Shown piece by piece: positions 24,575 through 35,621 of a DNA stretch of 64,000 bases. Source of the stretch: Ottelia alismoides (Eukaryota; Streptophyta; Magnoliopsida; Alismatales; Hydrocharitaceae); assembly GCA_037367405.1 (NCBI GenBank), contig JAZKJV010002317.1, positions 372,001-436,000 on the forward strand, in the 5' to 3' direction. The position numbers and the translations under genes were made by a program. Under the pieces are notes generated by a model. That model was not told where the DNA came from, did not search any database, and worked only from the letters and a program-made list of their open reading frames with translations. Position 1 is the stretch's first letter. Every line of letters starts with the position of its first letter.

Positions 24575-25757
24575 GAAATGGAGGTTCATCAAGTATTCAA
24601 GGAGTTCTTAGATCACTTTGTAGTAGACTTTATTGATGATGTGCTTATTTTCTCCAAGGATAAGTATTTGCATGAATACCATCTCAGGCGGGCACTTGAA
24701 ACATTAAGGAAGAACAAATTGTATGCAAAATATAGCAAATGTGACTTCTGATTATCTGAAGTGTCTTTCTTAGGCCATGTTATTTATGGAGAAGGTATAT
24801 CAGTTGATCCTACAAAGGTTAGTGCGGTTGATGAGTTGGGAACGCCCGAAGACTGTCACAAAAATACGATCTTTTCTGGGTTTAGCTGGATATTATAGAA
24901 GATTTGTGAAGGACTTTTCACGAATAGCATTGCCAATGACTAGGCTAACTCAGAAGGAAGTCCCATTTATACGGTCTGACACATGTGGAGCTAATTTTTA
25001 TACACTAAAAGAATGCCTAACAACTGCACCTATCCTTACTCTACCCTTCGGGAGTGAAGGGTTTACAGCGTACACTGACGCATCTAAAGAAGGACTTGGG
25101 GCGATTCTTATGCAACATGGTAAGGTAGTTACGTATGCATCACGACAGCTTGGGACACATGAGAAGAACTACCTAACACATGACCTTGAATTAGTTGTCG
25201 TAGTTTTCACTTTAAAGATATGGAGACACTACATGTATGGTATTACTTTTGAAATATTCACCGATCATAAAAGCTTGAAATATCTATTTGATCAGAAGGA
25301 ACTCGATATGAGACAAAGACGGTGGCTAGAGTTGTTCAAAGACTATGATTGCACTATCTCCTACCACTCTGGTAAGGGGAACGTCGTAGCATATGCCCTT
25401 GGCAGAACAACTTATTCACCTGGGTTGATGAGTGCTATCCACTTATGGGGTTTAATATCAATGTTAAGTGAATGGAAACCATTTGATAGTAGTGTTGATA
25501 CTATAACTATTCCTCACCAATACAAACCAGAGATCTGGGATAAAATAAAGAAAGGACAGAAGGATGATCCAGTCCTTAAAGACTTGAGACAACAACTTGA
25601 GAATAATGAGATAGAGGGATTCAAGATACAAGATGGATTAATGTATAACCATCGCAGAGTTTGTGTACCAAACACACCTGAACTAAGGAAAAGACATCTT
25701 ACGAGAAGCGCACTGCTCAAGATTATCTATTCATCCAGGAATTACAAAGATGTATAA
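24575..25757 (+). pseudogene. Chromovirus RT C-terminus and RNase H
   Basis: The RT part reads VFKEFLDHF, then the catalytic FIDD in VDFIDDVLIFSKD, KCDF, a stop, and [16 protein letters not shown]. After a frame change near 24840 it continues with [18 protein letters not shown]. RNase H follows: [20 protein letters not shown] with its first catalytic [15 protein letters not shown], then [17 protein letters not shown]. The frame closes at 25757 because of the 32-bp duplication. A functional protein would copy RNA to DNA and digest the RNA strand. Confidence 0.88.
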
Positions 25758-25804
25758 GGATCTTCATTCATAATTACAAAGATGTATAAGGATCTTCATT
25801 CATA
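25741..25804 (+). repeat. Exact 32-bp tandem duplication in integrase
   Basis: The 32-bp unit beginning ATTACAAAGATGTATAAGG occurs twice in succession (25741-25772 and 25773-25804). Because 32 is not a multiple of three, it shifts the frame between RNase H and the integrase zinc finger. Confidence 0.95.
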
Positions 25805-26938
25805 CTTTTGGTGGCCGGGAATGAAGAAAGATGTTGTTGAGTTTGTGAATTCATATTTCACTTGACAGCATGTAAAGGCTTCACAACAAAAGCCACCGGG
25901 ATTATTGCAACCCCTCCCTATACCTGAATGGAAATGGGAAATCATTTCCATGGATTTCGTTACTGGTTTACCTCAAACGACCGGTAGTAAATATAGTATC
26001 TGGGTTATAATAGATCGTCTGACGAAGGTAGCACACTTTATTCCAATAAGCTTATCTTTAACTCCAGACTAGCTTGCTGAGTTATATATTACACATGTGA
26101 TTCGCCTCCATGGTATCCCAAAGGAAGTAGTTTCCGACCGAGATTCACAATTCACCTCACACTATTGGGAGAACTTCATGAAAGCCTTAGGCACACAACT
26201 ATGCTTGAGCACAACATATCATCCACAAATAGATGGTCAATCAGAATGTACTATTCAGACTTTAGAGGATATGCTATGAGCATGCGCCTTAGAATGGAAA
26301 GGATCATGGTTGAAACATTTGCCTCTTGCAGAATTCACATACAACAACAGTTACCATACAAGTATTGGCGTGACACCATTTGAAGTATTTTATGGACGAA
26401 TGTGTACTACTCCTTTGTGTTGGTAAGAGGTCGGGATAAAGAACCTTTATGATTCAGATAGACTGCAAGAGACACGGGAAGCTGTAGAACTTGCTCGAAA
26501 AAGACTATTGACTGCTCAAAGTCTCCAGAAAAGCTAGGTAGGTGATGTTGTATTTCTCAAAGTATCACCTACGAAGGGAATTCAGAGGTTTGGTATGCAT
26601 GGGAAGTTAGCACCCATGTTCGTAGGTCCCTTTGAAATTATTCAGCGCATTGGAAAAGTGGCATATAGACTTGCACTCTCCACATCTTTCAGCAGTGCAT
26701 GATGTTTTTCATGTATCAATAAGGATCTGGAGCATAAGATAAGTTATGATAGATTACATGTTGATCCAGACTTGACATACCAAGAGATACATGTGCAAAT
26801 ACTTGACAGGGATATCAAAAAGTTGAGAAACAAAGAGGTGCCTCTAGTTAAAGTGTTATGGCGCAGCCAAGATTGAAGAAGCAACATGGGAATCTGAGGT
26901 AGAAATGAAAGAAAAGTACCCGTACTTATTTGAATGAT
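25741..26938 (+). pseudogene. Chromovirus integrase, interrupted
   Basis: The zinc finger reads [11 protein letters not shown] and then, after the duplication, YFWWPGMKKDV, with a stop in the Cys segment. The core gives [33 protein letters not shown], and HPQIDGQSECTIQTLEDML with the catalytic E. The C-terminus (26280-26938) reads [20 protein letters not shown], a G-P-F-E-I-I-Q-R-I-G-K-V-A-Y-R-L-A-L block, and ends EATWESEVEMKEKYPYLFE. At least six in-frame stops or frame changes are present. Confidence 0.85.
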
Positions 26939-27054
26939 AAAACTATGTATTTGGTATATGTTCATTATAAATGAAAGGACGTTCATTCTCTTCAAGGTTG
27001 TTATGCTTGTATCTCTAGTCTCGAGGACGAAACTTCCTTTAAGGTTGTTATAAT

Positions 27055-28163
27055 TGTAAAGTCATGAACTTGGCATCTCTCGCATCCTATATCTTAAGAT
27101 CTGACTCGTCAAGAGAAAATCAACGAAATTTGTTTCGTGTGAATCGGACTTCGTTTCGATTTGTTATGATTTTCGGAAGAAAGAGAAGTAGGAAGGGTTA
27201 AGACGTCATTAACCTGTAATGACTGTCATTAAGACTAACTAAGTATGATTAAAGAAACTAATGACAGATTGAAAACCTTTAATGATCATTAGCAAACACT
27301 AATCAATAGTTAGCAAAAGATAAACGTAAGCCGCGAAAGTTAAATCACGATTAGTGAAAGTTAATCACGATTAGTGTTAATTAAGCGTCATTAGCGAATC
27401 TAGAATCCTCTGGAATGTTCCAACTTGAGCCCTAAGTTTTGGATAAGTTTTGGCCAAAACCAAGTTTCGGATAACTTGGGCCTAACTTGAGGACGGTGTG
27501 CTCGTTTGTTTTCCAAGCTGAGGGTTTGAGACCCTGATCAATAAAAGAAAAGAAAATTGTCAGTGTAGTATTGGAGGATTGGTTGAGGCGACGTGCGGTG
27601 TCATAATCTTACCAACATCAACACAATCACCAATCTAGAAGTGTCCACAGCTTCGGAGTCCAAGAATGGTGGAGTTCCCCTGGACTAATACCTGACGTGG
27701 AATAGAAATGAATAGGACTTAAATTAACGAGAAGGAATGAAACCTTTTATGATAACAAGTTTTGAAAAAAAATTACACAATTTGTTTGCTTTTCTCTTCT
27801 TCGTTACTTAGCATTCGCTAATTTTATCCTATGATTGATGGAAAATCCAACAGGTGTCGGTGAGCAAGCGCAAGGACCTTAGTAAACATCCGACCAGCCT
27901 CAGTAGCTTTACATTGTAAGGTAGTTAGTAATCTTTTTGTGTATTTTCCTTTCAAGTTGATGTACATGTAAATGGTTATAGTGGGACAATGTATCATCTG
28001 AACTTTATTTTGTGAATGAAAAAGTGTTGAAATACTTTCTTCTAAATATACTTTATTTGCAATCGTTTTCTGAATGTTAGTTGTAATTGTTGAATAAATT
28101 ATTGCTGAGTAACCAGATCCGATTATGCAAGGATTCGATGACCCAGGAAACGGAGTCGTGATA
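27055..28163 (+). repeat. 3' LTR of chromovirus B
   Basis: A CGAGGACGAAACTTCCTTTA segment (27013-27040), typical of the end of chromovirus coding and the purine tract, precedes TGTAAAGTCATG at 27055. The right edge is put after GGAGTCGTGATA (28163), a degraded form of the GTCGTGACA end common to these LTRs. The boundary is by pattern only, since no second LTR is available. Confidence 0.65.
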
Positions 28164-28190
28164 GCTATTCAGATCCAACTTCATATTCTA

Positions 28191-28420
28191 TCACGCTTTC
28201 CCATAATCCAAGTTGCGTACACTAAGTGCCCATAAAGATTTGTGAATTAGCTCAATTGTCAAGTGGCACGACTTTCCATAAACCAATATGTAGGGAGATA
28301 TGCTCAATGTAGACATGTACACCGTTCGATAAGTCCATAGAGCTGAGTCAAGCATCAGGGACCAGTTCTTTCTATCTGGATGTACAAGTTTCTGCAATAT
28401 CATCTTTATCTACTTAACAA
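28191..28420 (-). pseudogene. Athila/Tat-type integrase fragment
   Basis: The minus strand reads MILQKLVHPDRKNWSLMLDS, then ALWTYRTVYMSTLSISPYIL and VYGKSCHLTIELIHKSLWAL. This is the part of integrase just after the catalytic glutamate in Athila/Tat elements. It is an isolated scrap of about 77 codons with no flanking gag, RT or LTR visible, and it is wedged between two plus-strand chromovirus pieces. Confidence 0.8.
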
Positions 28421-28429
28421 TAATTACCT

Positions 28430-29110
28430 TTGGTCTAATTTGCATATAACAATAGTTATCATGCAAGCACTAAGATGGTTCCTTTTGAAGCCTTATATGA
28501 CCGACCGTGTTGATCGCCATTGTGATGGAGTGACGTAGGTGAAAAATACATATTGGAACATGAATTAGTCCAAGTAGGTGCAAAGGATGTGGAGGTGATC
28601 CGGAAGAGACTACTAGCCACTCAGAGTAGACAAAAATCTTATGTTGATTCTCGAAGACGAGAATTGAATTTTGAAGAAGGTGATCATGCATTCTTAAAGA
28701 TTTCTCCTATCAAGGAAGTGGTGCGATTCGGCAAAAAGGAAAAATTGAGTTCAATATATGTGGGATCTTTTGAGATAATAAAGAAAGTTGGAGAAGTAGC
28801 ATATCTTGTTGCTCTTCCACCTCATTATTCCAAGGTACATGATGTTTTTCATGTATCAATGCTAAGTATAATTGTGACCCATCACACGTAATAAAACATG
28901 AAAATCTGGATATCCAGTCGAATCTGACATTTCAAGAAAGGCTGATGTGTATCGTTGATCGTAGGGAACACCAGTTACGATGTCGCTTACTTCTAATAGT
29001 CAAAGTACTTCGGCATCACCATTAGAGGAAAAAAGCAACTTGGGAGTTGGAGGATGAAATATGTCAACATTATCCATATCTTTTTTGTAAGTCTTTTTAC
29101 AGTATAAATT
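28430..29110 (+). pseudogene. Chromovirus integrase C-terminus (C)
   Basis: It opens with FAYNNSYHAST and F-E-A-L-Y-D-R-P-C, then has a continuous stretch at 28553-28891: ELVQVGAKDVEVIRKRLLAT, QSRQKSYVDSRRRELNFEEG, and SKVHDVFHVSM. The tail (to about 29090) reads ATWELEDEICQHYPYLF in another frame. This is the C-terminal integrase of a chromovirus related to, but distinct from, element B. The upstream part is missing and stops occur near 28510 and 28885. Confidence 0.82.
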
Positions 29111-29141
29111 TTGAAGGCAGAATTTCTTTAAGGAGGGTGGA

Positions 29142-29775
29142 TTGTAACAGATTATTTTTTTAAAGAGAAAACCCGTAATGGGATTAATAAGCAGTTAATT
29201 ACGGAGATAATCACTAACGCTTCTATGAAATTCCACTAATATATCAACATTAGTTACTCCAAAATTATCCTCCTATTTCCTAATTTATCTTAGTAATTAA
29301 TTAACAAGAAAATATGTTATTGTGAACATCATTAAAAATCCAGGATGCACCAAAAATCTCTCAAGTCCTTACGTGAGATAGAGTTTTAGAGAGAGAGAGA
29401 GGAAAGAGGGAGAGAGAGAGACATCAATGACATTCTTTTGTCGGCGTTTGATCTGTCAAAATCAGAGGAGGAACGACGTTGTTGACAACGGCTTGGATAG
29501 AGGGGATCGAGGTGTCCTTATCGACAGATTGCTCATGCGATCAAGATATGTGTCGAACCCTTAGGATTGCGAGATTGATTATTATTTTAGATCACAAACG
29601 TGCTTATTGTTTCCTATCACGCGAAGGTGCATTACATATGAATTGAATTATTATCCAAGATTGAGTTGGGAATTAATATAGCTATAAAAACAAGTAAACG
29701 ATGAATTGCGGTATCCTTTGTTACCGCTAAATAAATAATTTGCATCAATACAATGTGTTTAATCCATTATTTTTT
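29142..29775 (+). repeat. 3' LTR of chromovirus fragment C (right end uncertain)
   Basis: The purine tract CTTTAAGGAGGGTGGAT (about 29126-29142) leads into TGTAACAG, the usual start of such LTRs. The right end is uncertain. A CCAACA near 29775 is a candidate, but the GA-rich leader at 29378-29424 could also belong to a separate Copia LTR fragment. Confidence 0.5.
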
Positions 29776-30615
29776 CCAACATTTAAACATTGTACCAATA
29801 ATAGTATCCATATTATTATCATGTTCAAAAAGAAATAAGTCGTTTGAAAATTACAAATTATCGTACGATTTACGTAAAAGATATTTCCGATGGTGACTAT
29901 AGGTAATTACTCCATGAAAGTAAATAAAGAGATATTTTAGGAGTTGTGGAATCGTATACATAAAATAACTCAGTTATTATTATTTTTTAGAGATTAGTTG
30001 GATGGCCTAACTAAGATATTTGATAAAAATGCGTACAATATGTTTTTTATATATAGAATCCACGAGTATTTTAGTATATTTTAAGCAGGTCAAACATCTT
30101 TACAACTAACATCGTGTGATGTACAAAAGATGGGTTCTGAATATCATATTTATAGATTCTCTTACTTTTTGTTTAGTATGGACATGCATCTACAAAACCG
30201 CAATCTGAGATTTAGTTACAACGACTTCCGTGAGTACTTTGTTCAGCTTAACATTGATGATAACAGCTCATGTTAATAGTTTGTTGTCAAGAAAATTAAA
30301 AGTTGGGGTGTTTTGATCCATCACCGTTATCAATAAGAAAATATTTTAAATATAGTGTATCAATCGATCATTTACCAAGGATACCAAGTCATTCTTGTTG
30401 TCAATAATATTTTGGCACCGACCCGAACTAAAGGATCATAAGGACCTAAAAGGCCAACAGTTTTCAGAGGCGTGAATCAAAAGATAAGTCCTCTACAGTC
30501 GTAGTTACGCTATCATGTTATATATTGTTTATAGATCGGTTGGGCCAGCAACAAAACCATAAAAGTCATCAAAGCCGCCTAAGAATGTAACCACCAAGAC
30601 AACCCTAAATACTGA
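29776..30615. other. AT-rich interval, nothing recognised
   Basis: I see no open frame with family resemblance, no LTR ends and no obvious repeat. It probably consists of decayed transposon sequence. Confidence 0.4.
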
Positions 30616-30619
30616 AAAT

Positions 30620-30870
30620 GTTATAGGCATATGTATAATTGTGTTACTGATAATATTACATGTGCAATTATGTTAATGTTATGTGCACATGTGTAATTTA
30701 TGTTAATGTTAAGGGCATATGTGTAAATTATATTAATGTTAAGGATATATATATGCAATCATGGTAATGTTCAGGATATATATGCAATTATGGTAATGTT
30801 AAAGGTATATGTATGTTATGTTAATGTTAGATGCATATGTGCAATTGAGTTATGGTTACGAGCATATGCA
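30620..30870. repeat. Degenerate ~30-bp minisatellite
   Basis: A unit like ATGTTAATGTTAAGGGCATA plus about ten further bases (TGTGTAAATT) recurs about eight times with variation (GGATATATATGCAAT and GGTATATGTATGT versions). Copies are imperfect, so the array is not very recent. Confidence 0.75.
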
Positions 30871-33300
30871 CAAATAAAGCAAACTTAAACGACATATACG
30901 AAAGTATACAAAAGAGCAAACCTCTTATGCATATTTAAGTCCATTGATGATATTTATGGTGATATCAAATATCTTATGCAACATGGTATGACTGTAGAAT
31001 GAAAATTATAAGTCTTTATTGTTGGAATAATTATCCTTATGTTATGGATGGAATTATGAATTGTGACTTGGTTCCTATGCCATCCGCTTGACCGCAAACT
31101 CGACATATGTTGAGCGTTAAGCTCATAATATGTGTTTTTACTCTTTTTCCGGGGAATGTGAAGATTAAGATATTCATCGTTTAAGACAATTCACTATTTT
31201 CAAGTAGTGGAACTGGTATGAGTATACTGTTGGATCAGTTTGGAAGGATGTTCTTATGCATGATGGAATAAGGAGAATCACGCAGTCGATTTCATATAGT
31301 TATTTATGTTTTATTTTAATTAAAGAACTCTTGGACTTCTTATCTTGTTATTATTATGGAAATATTTTTTTTTAAAGTTGGTTCTTTAATGTTCTTATAT
31401 GTTATTATTGATGCTATGAGTAATGATCCCAAGATTGTCTATTGTGTTCTCGCTTCCGCATCATTCTCAGACGAACGAGTTCGTTACATTTTAATGCCCG
31501 GTATGCATCATGAGTCATGCATGGAAATGCTAACGGTTTTTAATATGTTACAAAGCATGTACTTTATTATTCATGGAAAATACAATCGCGTGCCTAGATG
31601 ATCCCATGCATGTCTAAGTTGTTCCTAAATATGTTGTATATTGATTTCATTCATAGATATGACATACAAAAGTAACACACACACAATATAGATCAACTAT
31701 CATTTATCGACACACGAGTTTGTTTCATGAAAACCATGGTATGCACATGTATCTTTCATCGTTTTAATATTATTTGCATGTTAACCCCTTAGATGACTTT
31801 TGCATGACTTCCGATGGTTTCTTAAACCATTTCTTTCACACATGTAACGGTTCATTTGTAGTTAAATCATTTTCTTGTATAACTTGTAAAGGTTTACCTT
31901 TATAAACTATTTCTTTGCATAACTTTTCATGTACGTGTCTTGTTACGTTTTCAATCACTTGCACTTGGCTGTCTATGGCATGACAATATAATTACAACTG
32001 TAACTTTGGCCTATGTGGTTCCTTGAAAATCATACGTCCATTGACGGTGTTGCCTCTTGGGATAACATGACCCCTTAATTCGGTCGTTCATGTGACTTGT
32101 TATGAGTATATTCCTTAAATCTTATTTAAATTATCAAACTTTATTCACTTATCAAGATCATGCTTCATATATCAAATCTTTAAATTCATAACAATAACAT
32201 TAACTTATATAGTTATTTGGTGATGGTATTAAGCAATATTGATGTAAATTTCTATCACAACTCATGTTATCATTAACCATTTATTTGATTTGCTCCACCC
32301 TTTTATTTCCATTTTGTCTCTGACTGGTAGGCAATAGTTTGTAGTTAAACACATCTATTGCATGCAACAAAAGAAGTAGAATATACTAATTCATGTGTCA
32401 TGAAATTAGTTATGCTATTTTCGTGCACTACTCAGTAATATGTTAGTTATTGAACTACATATTCAACAAATCAGAGGCTTTATATATTTATAGGGATATC
32501 TTGATTTCGTTCAACACCTAATCGCACCGGATATTTAGTATAGGTAAATTGAATACTAAGCACATCATTTTTTTTTCATGTAAAGTGATTAATATATACA
32601 TGAATGATACTAATAATGGTGCATGAACCGATTGTTATTTATTACCCAATAAGTTAATATTTACAAATGATTGGTATGGTATAACCTCGTTGGCACACAA
32701 CCATGTAACTTATGATTTTAACTAGTATATCAATAATACATATTGTGTGACTATTATAAGAAAATCTTATTCTTTTTCAAACACGTGATAACCATTATAA
32801 ATAATCTAAAAGGTATTTATTCAATCAATTATAACTTGGTTTATCTCATCAATGATATGGACATCAACATACATAAATTCAGGTTTTAAATTATATTCAG
32901 GAACCAACCGATTAGATCCTAATTTATCATAGTTTATATGTGTAATAAGAGGAATAAATAAAATTTGTATGAAGATGCGATATGATGCCATTAAATTTCT
33001 TACTCAAAGCACATGGGCATGGAGCTGTATCCTTGTGTATGGTAACATATATTTACCTAACAACGCTTAAAAGTCACAACGTGAACATATCATTTAGTCA
33101 CAAATAGTGACCAAATTTCACAATAAGGAGGATTTGGCATATACATACTAATGCCTTATTTTAAATAACAACGATATCATCTAAATTATTTACGAATCCG
33201 ACACATGTATTTGGATATCTTGTTCAAAATCAGGTCATTACGTATACGTATACTCCTATAAACTGACACGTATTTATAGATCATATTTCGGATTTGATTT
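30871..33300. other. AT-rich interval, no gene recognised
   Basis: This is about 2.4 kb of AT-rich sequence without coding signal. The longest frame (31356-31601, plus, 81 codons) resembles nothing I know. Repeated short words such as AACTTGTAAAGG and TTTCTTTGCATAACTT suggest decayed repeats. Confidence 0.4.
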
Positions 33301-33950
33301 TTGCTATTACATAATCTTAAGAAGATAAATACGTTAGGTCTACATGTTGCCCTCCTAAGTTGTGTTTATTGTCAGTCCCTCATGATTGTTGGTCGACACA
33401 CTCATACGATTCAACACCGACGTCTCTAGCAAAGAAGACATGTCTTTGATAAGATATCTCTCTTTCTCTAGCGCTCCTTCTCTATAAAACACATGGGGAA
33501 AAGATGTCAGGAATGGAGATGTTGCCCATTTTATGGTTATCATATGGGAGGAGACGATAACTAGAATATTAAATCCCATTAAACAAGGTATAACTTTGTT
33601 GTTTGGTATCCGATTTTGACTATTTGAAAGAAATAAGGAGAGAAAATGGGAAACTTTATTTTATGGGTTACGTTTCAGTCGTTACAACCTACCACACTTA
33701 AAAAGATTTCATCCATGAAATTTATTAGTAAAAGGTCATACGGAAGTGTTGCAGATTTTACTTCCATATTTCACTCTCTAGCTCCCATGCTGTCTCTTCC
33801 TTTTTGACGACGCTAATGTATTTTAACCATGGGGAGGGTATATCGACGAAACAGTGGTATCTTTGATCGACTATTTATAATGTTTTCTCAAAGGTCAAAA
33901 TTGGGTGAATATCGTGGACTTTGTGTTCAATCGCATGTGATGGGTCAAGT
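33300..33950 (-). mobile_element. 3' end of a minus-strand chromovirus (D) with LTR start
   Basis: From 33950 leftward the minus strand reads DPSHAIEHKVHDIHPILTFE and, after decay, ETAWELESEIW, the extreme C-terminus of chromovirus pol. A TTTTTAAGTGTGGTAGG tract and TGTAACGACTG (about 33685) then mark the purine tract and LTR start. The LTR runs left, with a TATA-like TTTATAGAGAAGG near 33480. The left LTR end is not defined. Confidence 0.65.
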
Positions 33951-33954
33951 GCAT

Positions 33955-34523
33955 TGTAACACCCTAAAAAATAGTCCCACATCGGAAACTCACAAAGCGT
34001 AAGCATGAGTTATAAGAGTGGTGTATTGCTACTTGATAACTTACATTTAAACATTTTGGGTAGTTGTCAACATGTCCAACTGGATCTATGTCCAACAAGT
34101 TGTCAGTATTAGTTTCCCTCGATAACATATCGGGGACATAAGCTGAGACATTACAAATGGTATAAGAGCATGTTTCCTCAAAGTGGAAATTGTTATCCTA
34201 GAGGTGGAGCTACCCCTACAAAGAGATAGGAAGAAAATGCTACACGGAATGTGCAAACCACTATTATCACTGAAAATAAAGTGATGGACCATGTCGCAAC
34301 AAAAATGTTGCGAATCTTAGTGGTAGAGGTTACAATACCCTAAACATAGTCCCAAATCGGAAAATCACAAATCGTAATTGTGAGTTATAAGAGTCGAAGA
34401 TTCCTACTTGATAAATTGATCTTAATATTTTGAGTGATTATCAACGGGTTCAATTCGATCCGTACTCAATAACATAGTGGAATCCATTTCCCTAGTAACA
34501 CATCGAAAACTTAAGATGTTACA
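33955..34523 (+). mobile_element. TRIM-type miniature LTR retrotransposon
   Basis: Two diverged ~200-bp LTRs flank a 174-bp interior. Both share a C-C-C-T-A-A-A start, an AGTCCCACATCGG / AGTCCCAAATCGG box, a TGAGTTATAAGAGT box and a GATGTTACA-type end. LTR 1 is 33955-34155 (TGTAAC...ACATTACA) and LTR 2 is about 34330-34523. A primer-site-like TGGTATAAGAGC follows LTR 1 by two bases (34158-34169). A purine-rich TAGTGGTAGAGG precedes LTR 2. There is no coding capacity, as expected for TRIMs, which are moved by proteins of other elements. It lies about 390 bp upstream of the NMCP1-like start codon. I found no clear 5-bp target duplication. Confidence 0.8.
34158..34169 (+). other. Primer binding site-like sequence of the TRIM
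   Basis: TGGTATAAGAGC differs by one base from TGGTATCAGAGC, the initiator tRNA-Met complement. It sits two bases after LTR 1. Confidence 0.8.
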
Positions 34524-34916
34524 CGTAAGACGAGGAGAGGGGGGCGAGGAGGAGGGATGCACCTTCATTCTCATTCCTACGTGTATTAGTTATATGCAAA
34601 TGCAAAATTTGCAAGACCTTGACGAAGAGCCGCGAAATCAAGAAATAAAATAAAGAATATAATATTCTATTTCGCTGTATCCTATGTGATACCAACAGAA
34701 ATAAAATAAAATATATAATATTCCATTTCGTTGTGACGGGTGCGGTAAAAAGCAGGCCTTAGGGAGCGATAAATTGAACACCTCATCAACGCTTCTTCTT
34801 TTTCGCTTCCACCTCCGTGTTCGGGAGCGTATCTTCTTACCCCAATTTTCGGATTTTTTTCGACGTTCCACCCCCGCACCCCAATTTCTAGGGTACCTAT
34901 CTCCACCCCGTTGGTG

Positions 34917-35186
34917 ATGTTCACCCCCCAGCGGAAGGGGCGGTCCGTCACCTCCCGTGCTGCCGCCGAGAAGAACGGCCCCCTCCCGAGGAAGGGCAAG
35001 GGCGTGGCTGTGGGGGAGGGACCTCCCCCACCTAGTGACTCGCTCGAAGAGAACGACGGCGGCGGAGGAGGAATGCGGGAGGCAGAGGTCTGGAGGAGCT
35101 TCAGAGATGCTGGGATGCTCGACGAAGGTTTCGAGAGGAAGGAACGGGAGGCCCTTCTCCATAGGGTGGCCAAACTCGAGACAGAG
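34917..35186 (+). CDS. NMCP1: First exon of an NMCP1/CRWN1-like nuclear lamina protein
   Basis: The exon is 270 bp, 90 codons, GC-rich in an AT-rich setting. It starts MFTPQRKGRS, the conserved beginning of the plant nuclear matrix constituent protein 1 family (CRWN1/LINC1), and continues with a K-N-G-P-L-P-R-K-G-K-G-V-A block, then VWRSFRDAGMLDEGFERKER and EALLHRVAKLETE. In this family that segment leads into a long coiled coil that lies at the inner nuclear membrane and shapes the nucleus. The ATG at 34917 is chosen because it gives the family's M-F-T-P start; the frame is open two codons further up. A donor site, GAG|GTTAGT, follows at 35187 in phase 0. The next exon, expected to encode a D-Y-Q-Y-N-M-G-L-L-L-type block, was not found in the window. 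Intron 1 carries a Copia element from 35215. The gene is either expressed with a very long first intron or is dead. Confidence 0.72.
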
Positions 35187-35621
35187 GTTAGTGGGAACCC
35201 GTGTTGTTGCTTTTTGTCGAGATAGTTACTATTTTATCACGTTCTTTTAGAGGAAAATTCATGTAGGGGGTAAGTTGAAAATCGTATTAGCTGTATACAC
35301 GGTTGAGAATTTTTTTTATTATATACTGTAGGTAAGCCGCCTCTTGAAGATGCGGCTTTGGTTAAGACATAGCCGGTTCAGCAGCTCTGCTGCTCGCAGA
35401 GTTGTTGCTTCCCATTTTTTTTAAATTCCTACGTTGGCAAAGTGTATGCATAGTATGTAATACAAAATATGGTATTAGAACGAGGTTAAAAGCCAAGATT
35501 CATAGATTAGAAAGTAAATAGTTCATATACAAGGTGCATAACGCAAGCGACAACACAATAATTACATACACTATAAGTTATATGCTTGCTTTACATTATA
35601 AAAGATTGGCAACATATCGTT

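Larger units (their letters stand above)
24565..28163 (+). mobile_element. Chromovirus-like Gypsy element (B), 5'-truncated, with 3' LTR
   Basis: Coding begins abruptly inside reverse transcriptase just right of the Athila LTR, then runs through RNase H and integrase to a 3' LTR at 27055. The domain order and the SDRDSQFTS / HPQIDGQSE integrase wording match the Tekay/Del type of chromoviruses. The missing 5' half probably lies beyond the Athila insertion, left of the window. Several stops and a 32-bp tandem duplication break the frame. Confidence 0.82.

Noticed and set aside
34638..35173. Two long minus-strand frames (174 and 163 codons) opposite the NMCP1-like exon
   Set aside because: They are antisense shadows of a GC-rich exon. 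The plus-strand frame matches a known family, while these do not.
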